A DNA stretch of 64,000 nucleotides from assembly GCA_019054805.1 (NCBI GenBank), contig JAHQIY010000021.1, positions 1,004,501 to 1,068,500 of the forward strand, given 5' to 3'. This document shows positions 1 to 9,601 of the stretch, one piece after another. The position numbers and the translations under genes were made by a program. Numbering within the stretch: the stretch's first letter is position 1; each line of letters begins with the position of its first letter. The notes beneath the pieces are model-generated. The model was given only the letters and a program-made list of their open reading frames with translations, was not told the DNA's origin and did no database searches. The DNA is from Brachionus manjavacas (taxonomy: Eukaryota; Rotifera; Eurotatoria; Ploima; Brachionidae).

Positions 1-2
1 AA

Positions 3-413
3 CAAATAGAGCAGGGTATTATAGATAGTTTTTACCAAATAAAAAAACCATATATTATTACAACATCTGCTTTAACCGAAGAAAATCTTACTAAAATTTT
101 AGATAGCGCTATAGATGTTTACCATAAATGGCAGTTTTCTATTTCTACATCTAGGTTAAATACTTGGTTGCAAACAGCTTTAGATAAAACTCAACCACCA
201 ACGGTTAATGGCAGGCGTATTAAAATTAAATATGCTACACAAACTAAGCAACGTCCACCTACAATTAGTTTGTGGGTTAATATGGCACAAAAGTTTCCAG
301 ATAGCTATTTAAGATATTTGCAAAACGAATTTTTTAAAAGTTTTAACTTGTGGGGTTGCTCTATTAGGTTTGAACTTAAGCAAAGCAACAACCCTTATGT
401 AAAAAATAAATAA
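3..413 (+). CDS. der: GTPase Der (EngA), C-terminal part
   Basis: This is the 3' end of a gene whose start lies before the window; the reading frame is open from base 3. Der is a double-GTPase needed for 50S ribosome assembly. The visible 136 residues hold the end of the second GTPase domain (IITTSALTEENL resembles the conserved TSA (G5) box) and the KH-like C-terminal domain. The segments TSRLNTWLQ, PPTVNGRRIKIKYATQ and FPDSYLRYLQNEFF match the family pattern well (comparison from memory). An internal TTG at 168 is not a credible start because homology continues upstream. It ends TAA, 17 bp before the next gene. Confidence 0.93.
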   Translation, partial: QIEQGIIDSFYQIKKPYIITTSALTEENLTKILDSAIDVYHKWQFSISTSRLNTWLQTALDKTQPPTVNGRRIKIKYATQTKQRPPTISLWVNMAQKFPDSYLRYLQNEFFKSFNLWGCSIRFELKQSNNPYVKNK

Positions 414-430
414 CATAAAAGGTATATAAT

Positions 431-997
431 ATGCAAAACAATACAGATAGCAACGAGAATTTGGCTAATACAGCAAATACAGATATTAACAACAAATATA
501 CAGTAATTTTACAACACCCCAACAGTAAGCAAGGGGTTGTGGCTTATACTGGGTATTCGTTTGCTTTTGCTGTTGCGGGCTTTTTAGGGGTTCCTTTATT
601 GTTATTATTAATATTTAAGCAAGATTATAAATCTTTTTTTATTTTTTTAGCCTATATATTTATTAGTGCATTGCTTATAGCTTTTTTAACTATGTTATTT
701 AAGTTACAACAAAACGCTAGCACGGTAATATATGTATTGCAAGCGTTGTATATTGGTGCAGTATTTGTGTTGGCTAAGTTTTATAATAAATTTTATATTA
801 ATAACTTGCTTAAAAAAGGTTATAAAGTGGTTTTTAATTCATCTAATATGCATTTTACCACTAACCATGTAAGCCAATTAGTATTTAACCCAACCGAAAT
901 TATACAAGTTAAAAGTAACTTTTACAAAACAGCATTTACCAGATTAGCCATAGCGGTGGCTATAGTAGTTGTGTTAGCTTTTATTTTAAAACAATAA
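431..997 (+). CDS. Small multi-pass membrane protein, DUF2628-like
   Basis: A 188-residue protein of unknown function. After a polar, Asn-rich N-terminus (residues 1-35) there are about four hydrophobic stretches: roughly 43-62, 68-92, 100-115 and 166-186. The motif FYINNLLKKGYKVV after the third stretch resembles the FYI..L..GY signature of DUF2628 membrane proteins, from memory; I could not run a profile search. It lies 17 bp after der and 24 bp before metG on the same strand, so it is probably co-transcribed with both. The ATG at 431 is the only sensible start. Confidence 0.7.
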   Translation: MQNNTDSNENLANTANTDINNKYTVILQHPNSKQGVVAYTGYSFAFAVAGFLGVPLLLLLIFKQDYKSFFIFLAYIFISALLIAFLTMLFKLQQNASTVIYVLQALYIGAVFVLAKFYNKFYINNLLKKGYKVVFNSSNMHFTTNHVSQLVFNPTEIIQVKSNFYKTAFTRLAIAVAIVVVLAFILKQ

Positions 998-1021
998 TAA
1001 TTTATAACTTTATAGTAAACA

Positions 1022-2554
1022 ATGGCAGATAAAAATTTTTATGTTACTACTCCTATTTATTATGTTAACGATAAACCCCACATAGGGCATGCTTATACAT
1101 CTTTAGCGGCCGATATAATAGCTAGATTTAAAAAATTAGACGGTTTTAATACGTATTTTTTAACCGGAACCGACGAGCACGGACAAAAAGTAGAAAAAAG
1201 TGCTACCGATAAAGGTAGAGACACCCAAGAATTTGTAGATGAAGTAAGCCAGCATTTTGTAGAAATGGGAGAGTTGCTAAATTTAAGCAACAATGCGTTT
1301 ATTAGAACCACCGATGATTATCATAAAAAAGCAGTGCAACATTTATGGCAAAACTTAGAAGAAAAAGGCTTTATTTACAAAGATGTATACAAAGGTTGGT
1401 ATGCAATTAAAGACGAAGCTTTTTACTTTGAAGACGAATTAACCACATTGCCTAATGGCGTTAAAGTGGCTAGTAGCGGAGCCGAGGTGGTATGGAAAGA
1501 AGAAGAAAGTTATTTTTTTAAACTTTCGGCCTTTGAAGAAAAATTGTTAAATTATTATAAAAATAATCCGCAAGCTATTGCCCCTAAATCTAGATACAAC
1601 GAAGTTGTAAGCTTTATAAAATCTGGTTTAAAAGACCTTTCGGTTTCTAGAAGCAGTTTTGCTTGGGGTATTAAAGTGCCAAGCAACAACAACCATGTGG
1701 TTTATGTATGGTTAGATGCCTTAACTAATTATATTAGTGCTTTGGGTTATTCTACAAATAATAACAATTTATATAAACAATTTTGGCCGGCAGATTTGCA
1801 TTTAGTGGGTAAAGATATTATTAGGTTTCATGCGGTTTATTGGGTTGCTTTTTTAATGGCACTAGATTTACCTTTACCTAAAAAAATTTTTGCACACGGT
1901 TGGTGGTTAAACGAAGGCCAAAAAATTTCTAAATCTACAGGCAATGTAATTAGTGCAACCGATTTAGTAAATAAATATGGTTTAGAAAACATTAGATACT
2001 TTTTATTTAAAGAAGTTACTTTTGGTAACGATGGCGATTTTTTGCATAATTCTATTGTAGCCAGAATAAACAACGAACTTGCCAATGAGTTTGGTAATCT
2101 ATTACAACGTTGTTTATCTTTACATGCTAAAAATTTTAATTTAACCGTAACTAATGTTAACTTTAACACACAGCAACTAGAATATTTGCAAGAAATAGAC
2201 AATGTTATTGCTAAATCTAGGCAGTTAATGGATAATCAAGATTTTAGCGGGTACATAGACAATGCATGGCAGTTGGTTAGGTATGGTAATGCTTATATTA
2301 ATAATAACGCTCCTTGGGCTTTAATTAAAAGCGGAAATTTAGAGCAAGCCGAATTATGTTTAAACTTTGCTTTGCATTTAACTAAAGTGGTGGCAGGGTT
2401 ATTATTGCCGTTTATGCCTAATAACTGTTTAAATATTTTGCAACAATTAAATGTAGATACTGCCAATTTAAATTTAATCAATTTAACATCTACTTTTAAA
2501 GTGCAACATAAGTTTAACGCCCCAAGCGTAGTGTTTAGTAAGCTGGAGGTTTAA
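1022..2554 (+). CDS. metG: Methionyl-tRNA synthetase
   Basis: Charges tRNA-Met with methionine in the cytoplasm. The 510-residue protein has the class I signature HIGH at residues 20-23 (PHIGHAYTSLAAD), TGTDEHGQK in the connective region and KISKS at 301-305. The short length and the absence of a C-terminal EMAP/tRNA-binding domain match the MetG2-type enzyme common in Alphaproteobacteria. The stop codon overlaps the tatD start by one base (TAATG), so the two are translationally coupled, an order often seen in this group. Confidence 0.97.
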   Translation: MADKNFYVTTPIYYVNDKPHIGHAYTSLAADIIARFKKLDGFNTYFLTGTDEHGQKVEKSATDKGRDTQEFVDEVSQHFVEMGELLNLSNNAFIRTTDDYHKKAVQHLWQNLEEKGFIYKDVYKGWYAIKDEAFYFEDELTTLPNGVKVASSGAEVVWKEEESYFFKLSAFEEKLLNYYKNNPQAIAPKSRYNEVVSFIKSGLKDLSVSRSSFAWGIKVPSNNNHVVYVWLDALTNYISALGYSTNNNNLYKQFWPADLHLVGKDIIRFHAVYWVAFLMALDLPLPKKIFAHGWWLNEGQKISKSTGNVISATDLVNKYGLENIRYFLFKEVTFGNDGDFLHNSIVARINNELANEFGNLLQRCLSLHAKNFNLTVTNVNFNTQQLEYLQEIDNVIAKSRQLMDNQDFSGYIDNAWQLVRYGNAYINNNAPWALIKSGNLEQAELCLNFALHLTKVVAGLLLPFMPNNCLNILQQLNVDTANLNLINLTSTFKVQHKFNAPSVVFSKLEV

Positions 2555-3336
2555 TGTACATAGATAGCCATTGCCATTTAGGTTTTAAAGAATTAGGTGA
2601 AAATTCTAACACTAGCCAAGATTTTTTATTAAAAGCAAGTAAAAGTAACGTAAAAGCAATTGTTAATATTGCTACACAGCCAAGCAATTTTAATAATTAT
2701 TTAAACTTTACTTCTAAATATTTAAAAATTTTTAATGCTATTGGTTTGCATCCGTTACATATAGCCAATAACTTAAGCTTTAACTATAACAGTGTGCAAC
2801 AACATTTACCTAATAAAAATATTATTGCCATTGGCGAAACTGGTTTTGATAATTATTATTCTACCGCAGAAACCGAATTGCAAAAAAAAATGTTTGAAAT
2901 TCATGCTCAGCTTTCGGTAGATAATAAATTACCTTTAATTATACATACACGTTGTGCCAACCAAATTACGGTAGATTATTTAACTAGATATATGCAAAAC
3001 GGCGGTGTTGGTGGGGTTATTCATTGTTTTGCGGGCGATAAAAATTTTGCTAAGCAGTTGTTAGATATTGGTTTTTATATTTCGTTTAGTGGTATAGTAA
3101 CTTTTAAAAAAGCTACAGATATTCAAGAAACTTTGCGTTATGTTCCGCTTAACCGTATGCTTGCAGAAACCGATGCTCCGTATTTAGCCCCAACGCCCTA
3201 CAGAGGGAAGTTAAATACTCCAGAATATGTAACTTTGGTTTATAATTTTATAGCACAATACCTAAATGTAGATGTTGTAGATTTACAGCAACACTTTAAG
3301 TTTAACTTTTGCAATGTTTTTAATGTAGAACTTTAG
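2554..3336 (+). CDS. tatD: TatD-family metal-dependent deoxyribonuclease
   Basis: A 260-residue TIM-barrel amidohydrolase-fold nuclease. The first metal motif is YIDSHCHLG (His6, His8); further family motifs are AIGETGFDNYY, PLIIHTR, VIHCFAG and ETDAPYLAP, which supplies the C-terminal Asp ligand. TatD/YcfH proteins act as 3'-5' exonucleases or quality-control nucleases; the exact substrate here is not known. Its start overlaps the metG stop. Its TAG stop (3334-3336) overlaps the stop of the convergent M23 peptidase gene (3333-3335). Confidence 0.93.
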   Translation: MYIDSHCHLGFKELGENSNTSQDFLLKASKSNVKAIVNIATQPSNFNNYLNFTSKYLKIFNAIGLHPLHIANNLSFNYNSVQQHLPNKNIIAIGETGFDNYYSTAETELQKKMFEIHAQLSVDNKLPLIIHTRCANQITVDYLTRYMQNGGVGGVIHCFAGDKNFAKQLLDIGFYISFSGIVTFKKATDIQETLRYVPLNRMLAETDAPYLAPTPYRGKLNTPEYVTLVYNFIAQYLNVDVVDLQQHFKFNFCNVFNVEL

Positions 3337-5639
3337 TTGTAAGAAACATTAAAAATATTTGTTTCTATTGGCGGGTTAAAGTAAATATCGGTACTTTTGT
3401 TGTTAGGAATTTTACTTACGTATTGTTGCAAACCAGTTTTGTATAAGTTAAAGTTACGCAACTCTTGGCCGGTTAATTTAAACTGAGCTCCGGTGCGTAC
3501 AGAAAGTGGGTTAACTTGTCTGTTATTAATTAAAATTTCGTAATGTAAGTGTGGGCCTGTTACGTTACCTGTTCTGCCAACATAACCAATTAACTGCCAT
3601 TGGTCTACAATATCGCCACGTTTTAGCCCTTTAGCAAAGGCATTTAAGTGGGCATAGGCTGTGGAAATACGGTTGTTGTGCTGAATTTTTATATAATTAC
3701 CATAACCATGCACGTATTGTATACGTATAATTTTACCTTTACCGCTAGCATATACAGGCGTACCAATAGGTGCTGCAAAATCTACACCTTTATGGGCAAT
3801 GCTGTAGCCTAAAATTGGATGAATGCGGTTGCCAAAAAACGAACTTACTCTGGTTTCTTTAACTGGGGTAAGCATTAAAATTTTTGCAGAAGATTCGCCG
3901 TTGTAACGGTAGTATTCGCCTTTGTAGTAATATTGCGTAAAAGATGTTTTTGAGCCATTAAAGTTTAAATACAATACGTTATTGCAAGAAACCATTTGAT
4001 TGTTTTGATTATACAAACAATCGTAAACTATTTCTATGGTATCATTGTTTTTTACATCTCGCTGTAGGTCTAAATCCCAAGATAATAGGCGGGCTGCCTC
4101 TTTAGCTATATACAAAGGTACGCTGGCGTTAGAAAAACTGCTAAGTACTCCTTTACTAATTTTAATTTTACGCTTAGTTATATATTTAGTTAAACGTTTT
4201 GGTTGTTGGCTAGATTTATAAAAATTATTTGTATTTGTTATTACTAAATCGTACGAAGTATTTATAGGCAGTGTAAGTTTTTTTATGCTATTAATTTGTG
4301 ATTTTTTAGAATACTGAAAAACCACATTAATTAACCAATTATTAGGTATAGTTTTTGGTATGTTGTATTGTGTTAGTATTGGTGTTAGTTTATCTAATTC
4401 GGTTTGGTCTACGTTTTCTTGCAGTAAGGCTTGTTGCAAGGTTTTGCCTTCTAACGCTAGGGTAGATTGGTAGACTCTTACTGGTTTAAACATTTCGCTG
4501 TTTAAAATATTGGTTATTATTTTTGGGGTTGCCAGTGCCACATAGCTACCAAGTTTAGAGTTTAATTGCTTGTAATTGTTAATATTGTTAAACAAAAATA
4601 CGCTGTAAGTGGCAATAAAGCCAACAAAAACAACAGTAGCTAACGCTGTAAATTTATGCTTTTTGCTAAAGTTAATTATGTTTAATATTTTTATTATATC
4701 AAAAATTATAAACAATATAAACGCCACTAGTATAGATTTTATAAATAGTATAATTTTATAAATTTCGTACATAGTTTTGCTTAATATTTGCTTGGTTGCA
4801 TAAGGTAGCTGTATTAAGGCTTTTTTGCTTTGTTGTGCTATATTTAACCAAAATTTTATGCTAAATAATTGTGCAGAGGTTTCGTAAATTAATTTTGCAG
4901 TTATACCTACTAACACAAACATATTTTTTATTAAAAGCACCGTGTTTTTTACAGAGCGTAAAAATAATTTTAGCGTTATACGTACGTATTTAATTACAAA
5001 TAAAGCTGTGTTTTTTGCAGTGTTGTATAGTTTTATAATGTTTTTATAAATAATTTTTATAAATGCTTGGGTTTTATATATTAACAATAAGGTTTGTTTG
5101 CTTATGGTACGCACCGAAATATTAGAGCGATAATAAGCGTTATTATTATATTTATATGCTAAAGATTCGTAAATACTAGTATAAGACCAATACAACCACA
5201 AACCCACACAATAAGGGGCTTTAAAAATTAAAGCGGTAGCCATTTGTTTGCTTATGGCAACAAACCAAAACGGCAGTTTAATTAATGTTGTTAGCAGTAA
5301 AGTAATAGTGTTGTAAGTTGTATAAAACACCAAAGCTGTTATTTTATATAATATTTTGTAGCTTAAAAATAGCGTATATGTATATATAATATTTGCAGTT
5401 TTATAGATGTAAACAATGCTTTTAACAGTATATATTACAATATTATGCAAAGCGTATACAATGTGTTTTAGCAAAAAAATGGATAATAAAGCAACGCCTT
5501 TAATTGTATTAAAAGTTATAATTAAGCATAAACTAACAAAGTTGTAACTTAGCGTAAAGCAGTACTGTGTAAAAAAATATAAGTTTTTACATATAGTTTG
5601 TAGTGCAGATAAAAACATTAGTTGTATTTTTTTTATCAA
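3333..5639 (-). CDS. M23 (LytM-type) metallopeptidase with large hydrophobic N-terminal region
   Basis: 768 residues. The C-terminal part is a clear M23 endopeptidase that cleaves peptidoglycan cross-links: metal ligands His616 and Asp620 (HKGVDFAAP) and His699 (GPHLHYE), with the glycine-rich core between. A membrane segment lies near residues 333-353, so this domain is periplasmic. What is unusual is residues 1-330: almost continuous hydrophobic or amphipathic sequence rich in I, L, Y, K and T with regularly spaced Lys/Thr/Asn. It could be many membrane helices or amphipathic helices; I know no family like it. The start is TTG at 5639, supported by AAGGA (5646-5650) six bases upstream. An ATG at 5618 lacks such a site. 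Confidence 0.9.
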   Translation of the reverse strand: MIKKIQLMFLSALQTICKNLYFFTQYCFTLSYNFVSLCLIITFNTIKGVALLSIFLLKHIVYALHNIVIYTVKSIVYIYKTANIIYTYTLFLSYKILYKITALVFYTTYNTITLLLTTLIKLPFWFVAISKQMATALIFKAPYCVGLWLYWSYTSIYESLAYKYNNNAYYRSNISVRTISKQTLLLIYKTQAFIKIIYKNIIKLYNTAKNTALFVIKYVRITLKLFLRSVKNTVLLIKNMFVLVGITAKLIYETSAQLFSIKFWLNIAQQSKKALIQLPYATKQILSKTMYEIYKIILFIKSILVAFILFIIFDIIKILNIINFSKKHKFTALATVVFVGFIATYSVFLFNNINNYKQLNSKLGSYVALATPKIITNILNSEMFKPVRVYQSTLALEGKTLQQALLQENVDQTELDKLTPILTQYNIPKTIPNNWLINVVFQYSKKSQINSIKKLTLPINTSYDLVITNTNNFYKSSQQPKRLTKYITKRKIKISKGVLSSFSNASVPLYIAKEAARLLSWDLDLQRDVKNNDTIEIVYDCLYNQNNQMVSCNNVLYLNFNGSKTSFTQYYYKGEYYRYNGESSAKILMLTPVKETRVSSFFGNRIHPILGYSIAHKGVDFAAPIGTPVYASGKGKIIRIQYVHGYGNYIKIQHNNRISTAYAHLNAFAKGLKRGDIVDQWQLIGYVGRTGNVTGPHLHYEILINNRQVNPLSVRTGAQFKLTGQELRNFNLYKTGLQQYVSKIPNNKSTDIYFNPPIETNIFNVSYN

Positions 5640-5703
5640 ACAAAATCCTTATATATATTATATTTACTAAAAAATAATACTGTTACTATATATAATACAA
5701 TTT

Positions 5704-6948
5704 TTATTTAGCTAAATCAACAAAAATCTCTATGTGTGGGCTATAGATAAATTGGTCTAAAATGGTAATATTATTTACTTTAAAGCCTGCATTAAGCAAA
5801 GTGCTTAAATTATTAGCACAAGCTAATGCACTACAGTATACCATTGCAACTTTGCTTATATTACTTTGGGCTATTTGTTGTATTTGCTGGCTTGCCCCTG
5901 CACGTGGAGGGTTAATAATAGCGGTATCAAACTTATTTAAAATATTGCTAGGTATAGGATTTTTAAATAAATTACTGCTAAATGCGATTATTTTGCTATG
6001 TTTAACATTGTTAATGTTTTCTATGGCTTTTTTATCTATATCGTAACAAGTAATGTGTTTAATATTGGGTTGGTTGCTTAGGGTAAAAGCGTAGCCGCCA
6101 AAACCACAAAATAAATCTACTACATTTTTGCTATGGTTGCAAGTTTGTAGCACTAGCTGTTGCAGGTTGGTTTCTGTTTGTTCTAGTGCTTGTAAAAAGC
6201 CAGAGTTACTAAACTGCACATTATGCCCGCTATAATTTAACATAATATTGCCGTTGCTGGCTAAAGTAGTAGTGCAACTAGCACTTTGCCAAGCTATGTG
6301 GTTTAGGTTTAAATTATACAAAGGTTGCAAAGCCAATAAATTAAGCGTTGTGGGTTTGTGCTTAGCTACCAATGTTACCGAAGTTTGATTTTGCGGGTTA
6401 TTAATTATTATTTGGCTTAAATTTAATACATTATTATTTAAAATTTGCTGTAATACCTGTAAAATATTATTAATTGTAGGGGTTAGCAACGGGCAATTAT
6501 CTATAGGGGCAACTTTATTGCTTTTATACTGCATAAAGCCAATTTGGTTGTTGCTAACGCTAAAAATTGCTCTACGACGCTTAGCACTAGCATTATTTAA
6601 ATAGCTAATATAATTAATGTTACTGCTATTAAAATGTTGTAAATTACTATAGTTTTTAAAAGCATTTAGTAATTTATTAATTTTAAGTTGGTTGTAAGTA
6701 TCCACGTTAAAATGTTGTGCTTTGCATCCGCCACAAATAGTGTAGTGTTTGCAAATAGGTGGGTTAGTGTTAGGGTTGTTAATAATATTGTATTGGGTAG
6801 CTATATTATTTTTAGGGTTTACTTGCAGTATTTGTACGGTGCTATTAATATTGGTAAAAGGCACTGCTACTGGGGTGTTATTTACAATTGCTATACCATC
6901 TAAATTATTATTAATATGTTTAATGGTTGTTGTGTTTTTTTGTGTCAT
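5704..6948 (-). CDS. 23S rRNA/tRNA m5U methyltransferase, TrmA/RlmD family
   Basis: A SAM-dependent RNA uridine C5-methyltransferase of 414 residues. Residues 8-43 look like a TRAM RNA-binding domain. Four cysteines for a 4Fe-4S cluster are present: Cys66, Cys72, Cys75 (ICGGCKAQ) and Cys152 (DNCPLL). The SAM motif is VVDLFCGFGGYAFTL near 277-290. The nucleophile aligns to Cys372, but the usual SCNP motif is changed to VYCSAL, and the usual DPPR is INPPRAG (Asn346). The general-base Glu is in SPHIE (Glu407). The motif changes leave the exact target (RlmC, RlmD or another) open. Confidence 0.85.
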   Translation of the reverse strand: MTQKNTTTIKHINNNLDGIAIVNNTPVAVPFTNINSTVQILQVNPKNNIATQYNIINNPNTNPPICKHYTICGGCKAQHFNVDTYNQLKINKLLNAFKNYSNLQHFNSSNINYISYLNNASAKRRRAIFSVSNNQIGFMQYKSNKVAPIDNCPLLTPTINNILQVLQQILNNNVLNLSQIIINNPQNQTSVTLVAKHKPTTLNLLALQPLYNLNLNHIAWQSASCTTTLASNGNIMLNYSGHNVQFSNSGFLQALEQTETNLQQLVLQTCNHSKNVVDLFCGFGGYAFTLSNQPNIKHITCYDIDKKAIENINNVKHSKIIAFSSNLFKNPIPSNILNKFDTAIINPPRAGASQQIQQIAQSNISKVAMVYCSALACANNLSTLLNAGFKVNNITILDQFIYSPHIEIFVDLAK

Positions 6949-7016
6949 GCTTGTAAAGTTGTTAATAAGTATGTATAATTATAAATAATAGCATATTAAT
7001 AAAAAAAATATATAAA

Positions 7017-8252
7017 ATGATAAACGCAACAGTAAAAAAGGTTTCTAACAATTTAACCGTAGTTATGGACTACATTCCGCATGTGCAATCTGCTACATTG
7101 GGTTTGTGGTCTGGTATTGGGTCTAAAGTAGAAGATAACTCTACAAACGGTATTTGCCATTTTTTAGAACACATGGTGTTTAAAGGCACTAAAACCAGAA
7201 ACACTTTAGATATTGCCAACCACATAGAAAGCCAAGGTGGTTATTTAAATGCTTATACATCTAAAGAAAAAACCGCATGGTACGCCCGTGTGCTACCGCA
7301 AAACATACCAACGGCCTTAGATGTTATTTTTGATATTATTTGTAATTCTACCTTTTTACCTAAAGAGTTAGAAAAAGAACGAGGCGTTATTTTAGAAGAA
7401 ATTAAAATGTACTTAGATAGCCCCAGCGATATTGCCTATAATTTGTTTGATAGCCTAGCGTTTAAAAATAGTACTTACGCTATGCCTATTATTGGTAGTA
7501 AGCAAACGGTTAGTAGTTTTTCATCGCAAGATTTTATTAACCATTGTGCTAAATATTATTACCCTAGCAATATGGTGTTGGCAATATCTGGTAATTTTAA
7601 CCAACAACAATTTTTAGAATTAGCTAACAAATATGCTAGTCTATGGCAAGATAAACCAGCAACATTACCGCAAGTTAACGCCACTTATACCAATGGCAGT
7701 ACGGTTTTTGTTAAAGATTTATTAGAACAAGCCAATTTAATTTATGGCTTTAAAGGGCGTGCCTACACAGATGATAACTACGCAACGCTAAAGGTTCTTA
7801 ACAATATTTTAGGTAGCGGAATGACTTCTAAACTATGGTTAAAAATTAGAGAAGAGCACGGTTTGGCGTATTCGGTAGATAGTTACTTAAACTCGTTTAG
7901 CAACGTAGGGGCTTTTTGTGTAGCTGTAGGGTGCGATGCTAACAACGTAAATTTAGTAATAGACTTAATTAACAAAGAACTTAAAAATCCTAATATTACT
8001 ACGCAAGATTTAGCTAAAGCAAAGGTTCAGTTAAAAGCATTTTTAGCTATGGGCTTAGAAAGTACTTTTAATAGATGCAACAAAATAGCCACTAATTTGC
8101 TAGATTTTGGTAAAATACAAACAGTAGAAGAAAGCAACGCAAAAATAGACGCCGTTACAATGGATGATATTGTTGCAGAATTAGAAACTATGTTGCAATC
8201 TAAACCTACGCTTGCAGTAGTTAGCCCTAAACCTATTGATATTGCTGTTTAA
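7017..8252 (+). CDS. M16-family zinc peptidase (processing-peptidase-like)
   Basis: 411 residues, a typical length for the single-subunit bacterial M16B enzymes related to mitochondrial processing peptidase. The inverted zinc motif HFLEH is at residues 48-52, and the third ligand Glu128 lies in RGVILEEIKMY, 76 residues after His52, as the family requires. The second, structural half contains GLAYSVDSYLNSF. Such genes are usual in Alphaproteobacteria and act in the cytoplasm or periplasm on peptides; no signal peptide is visible. It diverges from the methyltransferase gene and faces a small minus-strand gene 16 bp downstream. Confidence 0.92.
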   Translation: MINATVKKVSNNLTVVMDYIPHVQSATLGLWSGIGSKVEDNSTNGICHFLEHMVFKGTKTRNTLDIANHIESQGGYLNAYTSKEKTAWYARVLPQNIPTALDVIFDIICNSTFLPKELEKERGVILEEIKMYLDSPSDIAYNLFDSLAFKNSTYAMPIIGSKQTVSSFSSQDFINHCAKYYYPSNMVLAISGNFNQQQFLELANKYASLWQDKPATLPQVNATYTNGSTVFVKDLLEQANLIYGFKGRAYTDDNYATLKVLNNILGSGMTSKLWLKIREEHGLAYSVDSYLNSFSNVGAFCVAVGCDANNVNLVIDLINKELKNPNITTQDLAKAKVQLKAFLAMGLESTFNRCNKIATNLLDFGKIQTVEESNAKIDAVTMDDIVAELETMLQSKPTLAVVSPKPIDIAV

Positions 8253-8268
8253 TAAGCTTAATAGCAAC

Positions 8269-8571
8269 TTAATACTTAATAGTTTTTTGTTGTAGTGTAG
8301 TAGTGTTTATAATAATTATTTTGTTGCAAACGCTACTATGCAACGCAACATAATTGGCGTTGTAGGTAATTTTAAAATTACAAGCGTTGTTGGTAGAATC
8401 TATAGCATTGTTTACTTGCTTAGTTACTTGTGCATTAACTGTAGTTGTAGCAACATTGTTATTTTTTTTATTTTTAACATACTTAACCAAAGCTATGCTA
8501 GTTACTATAATTGCACTGGTTAGTATAAATATGGTAAATAATAGTATTAGGTGTAATTTATTTTTCATCAT
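8269..8571 (-). CDS. Small single-pass membrane protein, unknown function
   Basis: A 100-residue ORF not recognised as any family. Residues 8-30 form a strong hydrophobic segment (LILLFTIFILTSAIIVTSIA), followed by a basic KYVKNKK stop-transfer stretch and a polar tail with two cysteines (Cys63 and Cys81 region). This topology would leave the tail in the cytoplasm unless the segment is a signal anchor. Two tandem ATGs (8571 and 8568) are possible starts. It fills the gap between the M16 peptidase and rluD on the opposite strand. Overlapping ORFs on the plus strand look less protein-like. It may still be spurious. Confidence 0.5.
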   Translation of the reverse strand: MMKNKLHLILLFTIFILTSAIIVTSIALVKYVKNKKNNNVATTTVNAQVTKQVNNAIDSTNNACNFKITYNANYVALHSSVCNKIIIINTTTLQQKTIKY

Positions 8572-8623
8572 ATAATTAGTTTATTGCACTATTAGTAAAA
8601 AATCAATATTTTTAAAAGTATAT

Positions 8624-9601
8624 ATGGTAAATAATTGTATTAAATTAGTTGTAAATAATTTGTTGGCAAAACAACGCCTAGACGTGTTTTTATGCAACAA
8701 CATAAGCAATATTACCAGAAGCATTATAATTAATATTATTAAACAGCAGGGCGTATTGGTTAACAATAAATTGGTAAAAAAGCCTTCTGCATTGTTAAAT
8801 AATTTAGATGAAATTATATTTACTAACTCTTATGTTCCTGCAGATTTAAACCTACAGCCCACCAATTTAAACCTACAAGTACTTTACCAAGATAAAGACT
8901 TTGTGGTAGTATACAAGCCAAAAGGTTTAACGGTGCATCCGGGGGCAGGCAATTATACCAATACTTTAGTAAATGGTTTGTTGTTTATGTATAACAATAA
9001 TTTATCTAACATTAATGGCGATTTTAGACCAGGTATTGTACATAGGTTAGATAAAGATACATCTGGCGTGTTACTAGTGGCTAAAAACAATGTAGCACAC
9101 GGGTTAGTGGCAAGCCAGTTTCAAGACCACAGCATTATTAGACACTACCGTGCATTAGTATGGGGCAAGCCTAATTTAAGTGTAGGTAAAATAATTACTA
9201 ATATTGCCAGAGATTCTAAAAATAGAACAAAAATGGCAGTAAGCCACAAAGCTAAAGATAAACAAGCTATAACTAATTATAAAGTATTGCATAGCAACGG
9301 TATAGTTAGTTTGCTAGATTTACAACTAGAAACCGGCAGAACTCACCAAATAAGAGTACACCTACAACATTTAGGTAATAGTATAGTGGCAGATAACACC
9401 TACAACCATGGCTATAACAAATACTACAATAAGTTAACCCCACAAGATAAACTAGTTATAGATACCCTGCAATCGCAATGCTTACACGCCTATAGATTAC
9501 AGTTTTATCATCCTATTTTGCATAAAGATATAAACATTACAGCCCCAGAACCTAAAGAACTTTTAAACGTATATAATAATTTTAACTTTACCATTACTTA
9601 G
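8624..9601 (+). CDS. rluD: RluD-type 23S rRNA pseudouridine synthase
   Basis: 325 residues. An N-terminal S4 RNA-binding domain (about 14-70) is followed by the RluA/RluD catalytic domain. The catalytic motif HRLDKDTSG has its Asp at residue 143, and the later LETGRTHQIRVHLQHLG stretch is characteristic. RluD isomerises uridines in helix 69 of 23S rRNA, RluC others; I choose RluD on length and the S4 domain but this is not certain. The TAG stop lies inside the 3' end of the convergent OB-fold gene (8-bp overlap). Confidence 0.88.
   Translation: MVNNCIKLVVNNLLAKQRLDVFLCNNISNITRSIIINIIKQQGVLVNNKLVKKPSALLNNLDEIIFTNSYVPADLNLQPTNLNLQVLYQDKDFVVVYKPKGLTVHPGAGNYTNTLVNGLLFMYNNNLSNINGDFRPGIVHRLDKDTSGVLLVAKNNVAHGLVASQFQDHSIIRHYRALVWGKPNLSVGKIITNIARDSKNRTKMAVSHKAKDKQAITNYKVLHSNGIVSLLDLQLETGRTHQIRVHLQHLGNSIVADNTYNHGYNKYYNKLTPQDKLVIDTLQSQCLHAYRLQFYHPILHKDINITAPEPKELLNVYNNFNFTIT

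Noticed and set aside
8338-8575. Plus-strand ORFs opposite the small membrane protein gene
   Set aside because: They overlap the minus-strand ORF, have no ribosome site and look like shadows; neither strand is certain, but the minus-strand product has the more protein-like layout.
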